From Dulcicalothrix desertica PCC 7102 (GTDB lineage Bacteria > Cyanobacteriota > Cyanobacteriia > Cyanobacteriales > Nostocaceae), in contig NZ_RSCL01000003.1 in assembly GCF_003991905.1 (NCBI RefSeq), positions 706 to 64,705 on the forward strand: a stretch of DNA of 64,000 nucleotides, written 5' to 3'. Shown piece after piece: positions 15,244 through 23,835 of this stretch (within the stretch, counting starts at the first letter, position 1; each line of letters starts with the position of its first letter). A program made the position numbers and the translations under genes. The notes below the pieces were generated by a model. The model was not told the origin of the DNA, searched no databases, and worked only from the letters and a program-made list of their open reading frames with translations.

Positions 15244-16926
15244 ATGAAAGTAAAAGTTACTACATCTCCAACACAAACCGAATTCGAGGAAGTTGACCTT
15301 ACTTTAACAACTAGACGAGGAAGCGAATGTTTAATAGGTCGTTCTCCTGATTCTGATTTAGTTCTCGATAGCGATGATGTTAGTCGATTACATGGAAAGT
15401 TCTTTTCTCAAGGAGGAAATTACTATTTCTGCGACGTTGGTAGTAGAAATGGCTCTATAGTCAATGGTAAATTGGCTGAAAAAGACCGTTCATACGTACT
15501 AAGAAATGGGGATATTATCCGCATTGGTGATTTTATGCTGATGTTGGAAGATGAAATGCCTGATTCCCAGCAAGCGGAAACTGTTGTTAGAATTATTAAT
15601 CCTTCGGTATTTTCTAATTGGCGCTCTCAAAATGAAGGTGTTGCACAGGAACCACAACCTGCGATTAATCAATTAAGTAATGAATCAGTTAGTTCGCACC
15701 CCGCTGAAACTCCTCATGAACAAAAAGAACAACAAGAAGTTGTCAATACCTCAAGAGAGGTAGAACAAAAAGAACAACCAGCAGAACAAGTTGAACAATC
15801 TGAACCAACTTTTATTCAGCCAGAAAATATTACTATACCTCAGAGCGCTATTGAATCTCCACACGAAAGCAACGAAGCATTTGAACATCATGATGAGCCT
15901 ACTGTAGTTCCATTTAGTGATATCAACCAACATAACGCTGCAACTGATGTTGAACATCAAACCGAGAATGTTGCTAGCACAGAACATGAGTTGGAGCAAG
16001 AGGACTTAAATCACGATTACACGGTTGTTCAAGCACACGATGTTGTTAGTCAAGATAATGCTGCAACTGATGTTGAACATCAAACCGAGAATGTTGCTAG
16101 CACAGAACATGAGTTGGAGCAAGAGGACTTAAATCACGATTACACGGTTGTTCAAGCACACGATGTTGTTAGTCAAGATAATGCTGCAACTGATGTTGAA
16201 CATCAAACCGAGAATGTTGCTAGCACGGAACATGAGGAAGTTGCAACACATACACATGACGAGCATGAAACAGAAGAAGCTCATCATGAGGAAGCGCGCG
16301 AAACTATCGAAGCTGTAAGTAATGATAATGAGAAGGTGGAAGTAGATACACCATCTCAACAACATGTAGAGGAACAATTAGAGGAAGAATTAATGCCTGA
16401 AAGTGTTTCTGTCTCAACACAACCGCTCAAGGGCGAAGAAATAGCTACTAGTCACGACGAAGAAGTTTTATTAGACACCGAAGAACCAGAATTAGAGGAA
16501 GCTGAATCAGAAAAATCATTTATACAGCTTGCTAAAGTTCTTGAAGAAAAGCAAATAGTGCTTGTAGCTCACGATAGCAAAAAATCTGAACTAACAGAGC
16601 TTGTTGCTGAACACGAGGAATTTTTATCGTACTGCTTAACAAGAACATGGCAAACTTTCAGCGATGATTTGTATAAACAAACTGGTTTAAGCGTTACGCA
16701 AGAAATTCCTCCAGCAAATTCGGGAGGGTATCAAGCTATCAACTCGTTAGTTAACTCTGGAGAAATTTTAGCTGTTATTTTCATTAGAGATTTGATGGCG
16801 CCTCAAAAGAATCAGGCAAGTGAAGAAGCTTTGTTAAGAATATGTAATATTAACAATGTTTTACTTGCTACCAATTTACCTACAGCGCGGGCAATATTAC
16901 ATTATCTCAAGAACTTGAAGGATTAA
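15244..16926 (+). CDS. FHA domain protein with repeat linker and methylglyoxal-synthase-like C-terminus
   Basis: 560 residues in three parts. An FHA domain (about 22-100) shows LIGRSPDSDLVL, VSRLHGKF and SRNGSIVNGK, all residues for phosphothreonine binding. An acidic Glu/His/Gln linker (about 115-430) includes three near-identical 41-residue repeats. Residues 436-560 follow the methylglyoxal synthase fold: KQIVLVAHDSKKSELTELV opens like the family's VAHDxKK, and LLRICNINNVLLATNLPTAR matches its closing block. The family's TGTTG phosphate loop is TRTWQ and SGPxGGDxQ is NSGGYQ, so catalysis is doubtful and ligand sensing more likely. It follows the CIS assembly genes in one orientation, 18 bp after DUF6760. 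Confidence 0.85.
   Translation: MKVKVTTSPTQTEFEEVDLTLTTRRGSECLIGRSPDSDLVLDSDDVSRLHGKFFSQGGNYYFCDVGSRNGSIVNGKLAEKDRSYVLRNGDIIRIGDFMLMLEDEMPDSQQAETVVRIINPSVFSNWRSQNEGVAQEPQPAINQLSNESVSSHPAETPHEQKEQQEVVNTSREVEQKEQPAEQVEQSEPTFIQPENITIPQSAIESPHESNEAFEHHDEPTVVPFSDINQHNAATDVEHQTENVASTEHELEQEDLNHDYTVVQAHDVVSQDNAATDVEHQTENVASTEHELEQEDLNHDYTVVQAHDVVSQDNAATDVEHQTENVASTEHEEVATHTHDEHETEEAHHEEARETIEAVSNDNEKVEVDTPSQQHVEEQLEEELMPESVSVSTQPLKGEEIATSHDEEVLLDTEEPELEEAESEKSFIQLAKVLEEKQIVLVAHDSKKSELTELVAEHEEFLSYCLTRTWQTFSDDLYKQTGLSVTQEIPPANSGGYQAINSLVNSGEILAVIFIRDLMAPQKNQASEEALLRICNINNVLLATNLPTARAILHYLKNLKD
15937..16239 (+). repeat. 123-bp coding tandem repeat, about 2.5 copies
   Basis: Units start at 15937, 16060 and 16183 (partial), each beginning GCTGCAACTGATG, and are nearly identical at the nucleotide level. 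Each full unit encodes 41 residues. Such identity implies a recent expansion or ongoing homogenisation. Confidence 0.92.
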
Positions 16927-16954
16927 AACTACAGCCTGAAAAGTTAATAATTTC

Positions 16955-16978
16955 GTAGGGTGGGCACTGCCCACGTTA
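16955..16978. repeat. Dispersed GTGGGCA-C-TGCCCAC hairpin
   Basis: Perfect 7-bp arms at 16960-16966 and 16968-16974 lie between the FHA-MGS gene and the next gene. It is similar in style to the GTGGGGTGGGCATCC repeats found elsewhere in the window. The in-frame GTG/ATG candidates inside it are not used as starts here. Confidence 0.6.
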
Positions 16979-16998
16979 CCCTCTTATATATTTATCAT

Positions 16999-19251
16999 AT
17001 GGAAAGTAATAATGTTATAGGCGCCAGTCTTTCAACAACAAGTTTAAGGTTTTACCCGAATAAAGGTGAGGTTTCTTTTGAAGTTACGGTTAATAATGAT
17101 AGTGACCGTTTTGCCAATTTTCAATTAGAACTTATCGCTGCTGGTGAAATTCGGAAACTTGATTATCGCTGGTATCGACTTGAACCAGAAGTTGCTGCTG
17201 CTAAACCTCCTGGTAGCAGTACTAAGTTCCAAGTTTTTATTTTTAATACACCTATACCTGCATTTGTTGGTACAGTTAATCTGACTGTCAAAATATTTTC
17301 TCCTCAGTTAGCACGAGAGCGTAGACTTCCACTACGTTTGGAAATTGAGCAAGATGATAAACCTATTCTTCTTAGTGTTGAATTACCAATACGCGCGTTT
17401 CAAGTGTATCCTGGTAACTCGATAGATATACCTGTGCGGGTTAGAAATCAGGGACAAGTAGCTAGTAATGTGCTACTGCGTTTTACGGGTATTGATTCAT
17501 CTTGGGTGACTAATAGTGCAGAACGTCGGTTTACAATAAATCCTGGTAGTCAGACAGAACTTACTTTTCAATGCCAACCACCATCTGTGGTTCAAGCTCC
17601 TAGTCAAAATTATGTCTTTACTGTTGAAGCTACAAGTAATAATAGTTATCCAGCAGATGCAAAAGGTAATATAGAAGTGTTACCTGTGGGCTTTATTAAG
17701 TTTAGCACCCCACAGTATAAACAAAGAATTCCGCAGCGGGACCCGTGGTTGCCTGACTGGAAGTCAAAAACTGCTTCATACGATTTGCTATTTAAAAATA
17801 ACAGTAATCTTCGTCAAGAAATTAATGTACAAATGAGGGGTAGAGATTCAGGAAAATGTACATTTAAAAAGTTTCCTGAAGTTGCAAATCTAGATTTAGC
17901 AGAAACAGCAAAAGTTGTTTTAGAAGTTACAACAAAACGTCCTTGGGTTGGAGTTGGGAAAACTTTATTTTTAGAAGCAAGAGCAGAACTATCTGACCAA
18001 AGGCTTGGTAGTACAGACCCTGCAACTCAAAGTTTAGAGTTAAAGGTTTTACCAATTATACCACTGTGGCTTCAGTTAGCGATTCTTGCCTTGATAGCTG
18101 CTTTACTAGCTTTACTGTTTAGAGAAGAAGCTATTGCACATACAGGTTCTGTAAATTCTGTTCGTGTTAGCGGTATTGGCTCGTCTGTTGTTAGTGCTTC
18201 AGATGATTGTACACTACGATTATGGAGAATAGGTAATAATACATTGCCGCCAGAAGAAACAGTAAAATTTTCAGGAAAACCTTTAGCTTGTAGTAAACTT
18301 CAAAAACGCCAAGGATTATTAGCTATTGCTAACGATATTATTAGAGTTGTGCGGTTTGTGCCAGTCGAAAATGACCGCGTTGCTATTGGTCTAGATAATG
18401 GAGTTATCGAGTTAAGAAAAGTACCTACTGGTCAACAAAATATTACACTCCAAGATTCTAAACAACCAGGTGATAGAGTATTTGATTTAGCGTTTACTAC
18501 AGACTCACTGAATTTATTAAGCGGTTCTGGCAAAGGTAAGTTAAGAAGATGGTCAAGAACAAGCGTTGACACAGAATTTCAGCAAGAGCCAGTTGAAACA
18601 TTTGACTTAGAAAAACAACAAAAGTTAACACAGTTTCAAATCCGCGCGATAGCTTTGAGTCCCGACGATAAAATAATTGTTGCTTCTGGTAACTTTAATC
18701 GTTTTTTAGTACTGCCTGTAGGTTCAAATCAATCTAATAATCAGTTTAAAGGTATATCTTTGCAAAAATTAGAAAAGTTGTCAGATGGAAGAGGGGGATC
18801 GAATGACTTTGTTTTTGGGTTAGCTTTTATTCCTAGCTCGAAAGAAAAAATTCTAGCAACCTCAGATTCATCGGGGTTTATTACAACTTGGAATTTAAGC
18901 CAATGCAAAACTGTAGGCAATACTCAACAACAAATCAATAATTTGGAATGTACACCACTAGACCGTTGGCAAGGTGAGTCATCAAACCCTATACGTACTT
19001 TAGCATTCAATGAAGATGGTAGTTTGCTAGTTAGTGGTGGAGATGACGGACGAGTTATTATATGGCACTTAACTCGTGAACATAAACTCGACAAAACAAA
19101 ATCACCAACAGGTAAAGGTATAATAATTTTTCCAAGTAACAAATATATCCCAAGTGACAAAAAAATTAATAGCGTTGACTTTAAAAGCAGCCAAAATGTT
19201 GTTATCAGTGGCAGTGAAGATTTTCAAGTGAGACTCCACCATATTAAATAG
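16999..19251 (+). CDS. Membrane protein: Ig-like domains, one TM helix, WD40 half
   Basis: About 750 residues from the ATG at 16999. Residues 1-345 form two to three Ig-like/NEW3-type beta domains (FEVTVNNDSDRFANFQLELI, IDIPVRVRNQGQVASNVLL). One helix follows (about 356-375, LQLAILALIAALLALLF), then a WD40-type propeller (about 378-750) with HTGSVNSVRVSG, SASDDCTLRLWRI and SGGDDGRVIIWHL. There is no signal peptide, so topology is uncertain. It shares the Ig-TM layout with the next gene, and both follow the CIS genes in the same direction. An anchoring or scaffold role for the apparatus at the membrane is plausible inference, since cyanobacterial CIS are known to be thylakoid-anchored. Confidence 0.8.
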   Translation: MESNNVIGASLSTTSLRFYPNKGEVSFEVTVNNDSDRFANFQLELIAAGEIRKLDYRWYRLEPEVAAAKPPGSSTKFQVFIFNTPIPAFVGTVNLTVKIFSPQLARERRLPLRLEIEQDDKPILLSVELPIRAFQVYPGNSIDIPVRVRNQGQVASNVLLRFTGIDSSWVTNSAERRFTINPGSQTELTFQCQPPSVVQAPSQNYVFTVEATSNNSYPADAKGNIEVLPVGFIKFSTPQYKQRIPQRDPWLPDWKSKTASYDLLFKNNSNLRQEINVQMRGRDSGKCTFKKFPEVANLDLAETAKVVLEVTTKRPWVGVGKTLFLEARAELSDQRLGSTDPATQSLELKVLPIIPLWLQLAILALIAALLALLFREEAIAHTGSVNSVRVSGIGSSVVSASDDCTLRLWRIGNNTLPPEETVKFSGKPLACSKLQKRQGLLAIANDIIRVVRFVPVENDRVAIGLDNGVIELRKVPTGQQNITLQDSKQPGDRVFDLAFTTDSLNLLSGSGKGKLRRWSRTSVDTEFQQEPVETFDLEKQQKLTQFQIRAIALSPDDKIIVASGNFNRFLVLPVGSNQSNNQFKGISLQKLEKLSDGRGGSNDFVFGLAFIPSSKEKILATSDSSGFITTWNLSQCKTVGNTQQQINNLECTPLDRWQGESSNPIRTLAFNEDGSLLVSGGDDGRVIIWHLTREHKLDKTKSPTGKGIIIFPSNKYIPSDKKINSVDFKSSQNVVISGSEDFQVRLHHIK

Positions 19252-19272
19252 TAATGAAATAGTACAATTGTT

Positions 19273-21591
19273 ATGTCTAATCCACTATCTGTTATTATTA
19301 ACCCACCTGGAATTCAATATGGAATGCCAGGGGACATTGTATCATTTTATGCTGTTGTAATTAATGAAGGAGACCAAAGCGCTGTTATTGATTTATTTTT
19401 TACTTTTGATGAGACGTTTCAAAAAATCAGTGGTTGGTCTAATTCTCCAAGGGCAAGTTTAGCTGTTGCTCCGAAAGAAAGTAGTGATGAAGTAACGTTT
19501 GATTTTGAAATTCCTGCAGATGCGCTTGCGGGAACTTATGATTATACTTTTGTCGTAGATTCTCCTGAGCATTATCCCCAAGATACTCCAATAAACTTTC
19601 CAGGACAACTCAAAGTTCTACTTAAAGAACAAACTGTAATCCGCGCGTTTGACCCAAGTTTTTCGATTATACCTGCCACAAATCCAAATAAACCTATAAC
19701 TTACAGGCTTGACCAACCTTTAAAAGTGGTGGTAAAAGTCGAAAATCGCTCAAACCGTGTAGACAGATTTCGCTTGACTTGTCCTGATTTAGATGATAAC
19801 TGGTTTAAAATATCTTATCCTGCTAGTGGAGTGGAAGGAGTGGGGTTGTTTGATGTTAGTGCGCTGGAACTCAACCCGAATACAGAAGGTGAAATTACTT
19901 TAGAACTTCGTCCTCCTATTGATACTCTCGCTGGCAGCTATTCTCCAACAATTCGCTTGCTTTCAGAAAATAATCCAGATTTGATACTACTGGATTTGAT
20001 ATATATAAACATACCAAGCAATTATCAAGTTGGTGTGGAGCTTCATACTATTTTAGGAACAGTTAGCCGCAAACCTGGTAAGTATCAATTAGTACTAAAT
20101 AATCAAGGTAATTTAATACGAGAGTTATTTTTTAATGCGAAAAGTAGGGATGAAGATGAAATTTGCACTTATAAATTTCAGCCTAAAGAATTAAGATTAT
20201 TACCAAACATGACTGAAGAAACAATTCTTACAGTTAAACCTAGACATTGGTGGCGCCGACCTTTATTTGGTCAATCGTTAGTAATAAATTTTCAAGTTGA
20301 TGTTATGGATATGCAAAGCTATCCTTTAGCTAACGCATCTCCCCAAGCTACTTTATCATGGAAAGCGCGTTCTTGGTGGCAATTTTTACTATTAATTTTA
20401 CTTGGACTCGGGTTATTTGCAGGCACCTCATATATTATCTGGAGAATTTTAAACCCTGACCCTTTAAAAATAGAAAGTTTTAGTGCTGATAGTCCTATAA
20501 TAACTGAAGGTGATGAAGTTACCTTAAGCTGGAGAATTAATAACTATAAACAAATGCAAAAACTGGCAGTGGTAACAAAACAACCACCAAATAATGACAT
20601 TGGGCTTAATTTTGATAAAAATAGTATTAACCAGCTAATTCGACCAAGTAAAGAGAATCAAAATCCTCCCTGTAGCATAGTTCAGGAAGAATTAAGATGT
20701 AATCGTGTTCCAACCGGAATTAAAAATCCAGGTAAATACGTTTTTGAACTGCAAGCCTCTCATTTACAAGGTTCATCACTTTTTAAGCGCACAAGTCAAA
20801 CCGATGTCAAAACCGCTGAAGCTGTTGAAGTTACGCAAAGACCAATCGCAGAAGTAATAGAATTTAAAGCAAATAAACGACAATATCGAAAAGGTGACAA
20901 AGTAAATCTAAAGTGGAAAATTACGCATCCTGAGTTAGTCTTTAAAGCTATAATTAATCTTAAAACTGCTGATAATTTACTAGCAATGCCGCCTTTAAAT
21001 ATACGATTTAAAGAGCCAAATGGTAGTGCCATTAAAAACCCTCAAGTCAAAGTTCCTTGTACACAAAATTTTCCAGATACACAATTCTTTAAATGCGAGA
21101 TTGATATTTTAGTCAACAAAGTTGGAATTTTTAGTCCCGAAATAGTAGTTGAAACTTTTAATGAATTCAATAGAAAAAGTATTAAACAAGCTGAAAGTAA
21201 AATTGAAATATTGCCAAAACCATTTCAACTTATCTTTTTTAGAATTAACAACCGTGACCAACCACCAAATCTAGAACTAAAGGAAGGAGAAAAGGTTACG
21301 CTCAGTTGGAGAGTAGAGGGAGAAAATATTCAAGTTAAATTAGACCCTTATGGCAATGTCAAACCAAGTGATACAATACAACTTCCTGTTATTACTAACT
21401 TCCCATCACGAGTTGCTCTTCAAGTAACCGATAAATCTGGTAAGCAGCAACCTCAAGAAAAAGCATTTATTATCACCGTCAAACCTAAACCTACTCCGAC
21501 TCCGACTCCGGCGCCTTTTCCATTTAACACCATCAACCCTAACATACCCATTCCATCACCAACAAGAAACCCTTTTATAACAAGACCCTAG
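19273..21591 (+). CDS. Membrane protein with Ig-like domains on both sides of one TM helix
   Basis: 772 residues. Residues 1-350 hold two to three CARDB/NEW3-like beta domains (VSFYAVVINEGDQSAVIDLF, KVVVKVENRSNRVDRFRL). A single helix (about 368-390, WWQFLLLILLGLGLFAGTSY) is followed by three more Ig-like modules with a recurring GDEVTLSWRI / GDKVNLKWKI / GEKVTLSWRV motif. A Pro-Thr tail (PKPTPTPTPAPFP) ends the protein. It starts 21 bp after the preceding Ig-WD40 gene and is clearly related to it. There is no enzymatic motif. Structural anchoring of the CIS is an inference from context. Confidence 0.8.
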   Translation: MSNPLSVIINPPGIQYGMPGDIVSFYAVVINEGDQSAVIDLFFTFDETFQKISGWSNSPRASLAVAPKESSDEVTFDFEIPADALAGTYDYTFVVDSPEHYPQDTPINFPGQLKVLLKEQTVIRAFDPSFSIIPATNPNKPITYRLDQPLKVVVKVENRSNRVDRFRLTCPDLDDNWFKISYPASGVEGVGLFDVSALELNPNTEGEITLELRPPIDTLAGSYSPTIRLLSENNPDLILLDLIYINIPSNYQVGVELHTILGTVSRKPGKYQLVLNNQGNLIRELFFNAKSRDEDEICTYKFQPKELRLLPNMTEETILTVKPRHWWRRPLFGQSLVINFQVDVMDMQSYPLANASPQATLSWKARSWWQFLLLILLGLGLFAGTSYIIWRILNPDPLKIESFSADSPIITEGDEVTLSWRINNYKQMQKLAVVTKQPPNNDIGLNFDKNSINQLIRPSKENQNPPCSIVQEELRCNRVPTGIKNPGKYVFELQASHLQGSSLFKRTSQTDVKTAEAVEVTQRPIAEVIEFKANKRQYRKGDKVNLKWKITHPELVFKAIINLKTADNLLAMPPLNIRFKEPNGSAIKNPQVKVPCTQNFPDTQFFKCEIDILVNKVGIFSPEIVVETFNEFNRKSIKQAESKIEILPKPFQLIFFRINNRDQPPNLELKEGEKVTLSWRVEGENIQVKLDPYGNVKPSDTIQLPVITNFPSRVALQVTDKSGKQQPQEKAFIITVKPKPTPTPTPAPFPFNTINPNIPIPSPTRNPFITRP

Positions 21592-21927
21592 TGCAGGGCT
21601 GGCAAAAATAACTTACCAGCTTACAAGGTAGAGTAGCGCTGTGGTCAGTACTGATGAACATCAATTTTATTTATAAATATCAAACCATCATTTTTGAAGA
21701 ATTAAATTCTATTACCAAAAGCCGCAATCTCATAATACTAAAATACTAAAAAAATCATATTAACTAAAGCGGAAGATTCTTACAGACAATTTGCTAAGGG
21801 TTTATTTAGTGCGCTGTTATCACCATATCGTTGTAATTAATGAGTTATATCATGTCCGGGAGCATAACCATAATAAAATCTTCGTAGAGACGCGATGTTC
21901 CTCGCGTCTCTACATGATGCGGTAATT
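21592..21927. other. Spacer after the CIS operon
   Basis: About 335 bp with no gene recognised up to 21846. The right end is occupied by a nested inverted-repeat element (21847-21952, separate entry) that reaches into the next gene's start. Confidence 0.5.
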
Positions 21928-21952
21928 ATGGGTAATCAACCGGACATGATAT
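21847..21952. repeat. Nested inverted-repeat element at the 5' end of the next gene
   Basis: Outer arms ATATCATGTCCGG (21847-21859) and CCGGACATGATAT (21940-21952) are perfect 13-bp complements. Nested inside is a 12-bp hairpin GTAGAGACGCGA / TCGCGTCTCTAC (21884-21895, 21902-21913). This is a small palindromic, MITE-like unit. Confidence 0.75.
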
Positions 21953-22182
21953 TACCTAAAACTTATGATACTCTTTGGTTAAGACTTTTAACGAAAGCAA
22001 AAGTGTTGTTGGAAGCTATAAATGAGTTAGAAGCGCTCCCTGCAAGTAATGTTTTACGCTTTAAAGCTTTAAATTCATTAATGGGTTTGTATACTAATTT
22101 ACAAGCTGATCAAGATTTAGATGCTCAAGACCAGGAATTAATCGCGCGGTTATCACGAATATATCGTCAGGAAATGAATTAA
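21928..22182 (+). CDS. Small helical protein of unknown function
   Basis: 84 residues if the ATG at 21928 is used, 78 from the ATG at 21946; both fall within the inverted-repeat element. The body (TYDTLWLRLLTKAKVLLEAI, LQADQDLDAQDQELIARLSR) is predicted all-helical and soluble. I do not recognise the family. The native 5' end may have been altered by the repeat element. Confidence 0.6.
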   Translation: MGNQPDMILPKTYDTLWLRLLTKAKVLLEAINELEALPASNVLRFKALNSLMGLYTNLQADQDLDAQDQELIARLSRIYRQEMN

Positions 22183-22446
22183 TCATTTTTGATCCCCTAC
22201 TACAGAGCGCACAGTTATTAAGGGGGATTTAGGGGGATTTCTTTTTGGTATATAGTTACTAACGAGCAATTGGAAGAATTGTTAAATTTATAGTAAATTT
22301 ATATTGAATTGATCAGCTCTAGCAACATGACCTAGTAACATGCTGATACAGTAGAGATGTAAGATGTTGCGTCTTTACAGATGATTTTAACTTTTTTAAT
22401 TTATATTTAATTCTTGTTTAATTTATTTAATATTTATTTAACAGTT

Positions 22447-23136
22447 ATGAAGATTAATCAACGTCATGAGTGGTCACTGTCAACAGAACAAGCAATAGCT
22501 ATTCAGGAACAGTTGAGTGGTGAGGTTATAACCGATGATGAACTTAAGCCAAATATCGAGTACGTTGCAGGAGTCGATATGGGGTTTGAGGAAAATGGCG
22601 CCGTTAGTCGTGCAGCTGTTGCGGTGTTAAGTTATCCTGACTTGCAGGTAGTTGAAACGAGTATAGCTTACCGTCCAACTGCGTTTCCTTATATTCCAGG
22701 TTTTCTTTCGTTTCGAGAAGTACCTGCGGTGCTAGATGCGTTAGAAAAGCTACAAATTACACCTGATATAATTCTTTGTGACGGTCAAGGTATTGCTCAT
22801 CCACGAAGATTTGGTATTGCTTGTCATTTGGGAGTTATAGTAGATATCCCGACAATTGGTGTAGCAAAATCGTTGCTTGTTGGCAAACATCAACCTTTGG
22901 CTGATGTAAAGGGTAGCTGGCAACCTTTGATATACAAAAAACAAACGGTTGGTGCAGTGGTACGCACACGAACGGGTGTAAAGCCTGTTTATGTTTCACC
23001 TGGTCATCGTATCAGTTTGCCTACGGCTATTGATTATGCGTTGTGCTGTACTACTAAATATCGTCTTCCAGAAACAACGCGCATTGCCGACCGAATAGCT
23101 TCGGCGAGAGGCGAGGTTTCAATTGTGGAATCGTAA
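22447..23136 (+). CDS. nfi: Endonuclease V (deoxyinosine 3'-endonuclease)
   Basis: 229 residues from the ATG at 22447, the family's normal length. It cuts the second phosphodiester 3' to deoxyinosine, starting repair of deaminated adenine. Motifs are GVDMGF with catalytic Asp44, YRPTAFPYIPGFLSFREVPA, LCDGQGIAHPRRFGIACHLG with the second Asp, and IGVAKSLLVG. It is a single intact housekeeping gene between the CIS genes and the FHA genes and has no obvious link to either. Confidence 0.96.
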   Translation: MKINQRHEWSLSTEQAIAIQEQLSGEVITDDELKPNIEYVAGVDMGFEENGAVSRAAVAVLSYPDLQVVETSIAYRPTAFPYIPGFLSFREVPAVLDALEKLQITPDIILCDGQGIAHPRRFGIACHLGVIVDIPTIGVAKSLLVGKHQPLADVKGSWQPLIYKKQTVGAVVRTRTGVKPVYVSPGHRISLPTAIDYALCCTTKYRLPETTRIADRIASARGEVSIVES

Positions 23137-23186
23137 AATCAAAAGTTAAAGTAAAAATTTAAGAGGAGTATCTAGGGCAATTAACA

Positions 23187-23756
23187 ATGAGCGCACTAAC
23201 TTTACAGTGGTACGATGCAGGTCGAGAAAAAACTCAGACAATTTACGAACAGCAGCAGCAAACTAAGAACCCTGGAACTGTTCGCATTGGTCGCGACCCA
23301 CTTCGTTGCGATATTGTTCTTTCTGACCCTACGGTATCTGGTTTGCATGTTGAAATCTTTTTTAATTTAGGGCAGTTTTTGGTTCGGAATTTACGCTCCT
23401 CGAATCCTCCAAATGTGGATGGGAAGAAATTAACTCACGGTGAACAACCTCTTAAACAGGGTAGTGTTATTTTTCTTGGGCAAGCTCAACTGAAGGTAAT
23501 AGCTGTATTTTCTTCTGAAGCTAGTAGTGTTCCACCAACTGTTTTGTCTGGCCCTCCTGTTAATATACCAGTACAGGCGCCTCGTACTCCTCTTGGTAAT
23601 CAGCAACAGCATGTACACCAGCACCAAGCGGCTTATGGGTTAGAGTGTCCTAAATGCCATAAAGTTTCTTCAACCGATTTTCTACATATTGGATGTCGGT
23701 GGTGCGGGACTTCGCTTGCTGCTGCTGCGAGTGTTCTCGTCGAGCCAAAGAATTAA
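23187..23756 (+). CDS. FHA domain protein with C-terminal zinc ribbon
   Basis: 189 residues. The FHA domain (about 25-110) has RIGRDPLRCDIVLSDPTVSG, LHVEIFFN in place of the usual S-x-x-H block, and SSNPPNVDGKKL. A Pro/Gln/His linker is followed by a zinc ribbon with CPKC...CRWC. The domain order is reversed relative to the zinc-ribbon/FHA protein at 5599. An AGAGGAG sequence lies about 20 bp upstream. It is probably expressed with the FHA-FAD gene 80 bp downstream. A phosphopeptide reader is likely; the partner is unknown. Confidence 0.88.
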   Translation: MSALTLQWYDAGREKTQTIYEQQQQTKNPGTVRIGRDPLRCDIVLSDPTVSGLHVEIFFNLGQFLVRNLRSSNPPNVDGKKLTHGEQPLKQGSVIFLGQAQLKVIAVFSSEASSVPPTVLSGPPVNIPVQAPRTPLGNQQQHVHQHQAAYGLECPKCHKVSSTDFLHIGCRWCGTSLAAAASVLVEPKN

Positions 23757-23835
23757 TAGTATTCGGGCGCGAACTTGTATATAGGATATATTCTAATATC
23801 ATCAAATTAAATTATAAACTATTAAATATTAAGCA

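Noticed and set aside
15751-16377. Antisense Phe/Leu/Cys-rich frames over the FHA-MGS linker that look like membrane proteins
   Set aside because: They are the complement of Glu/His/Gln repeats and repeat with the same 123-bp period; an artefact of composition.
15244-16926. Active methylglyoxal synthase
   Set aside because: The phosphate loop and the GGDxQ catalytic segment are not conserved; only the fold is supported.
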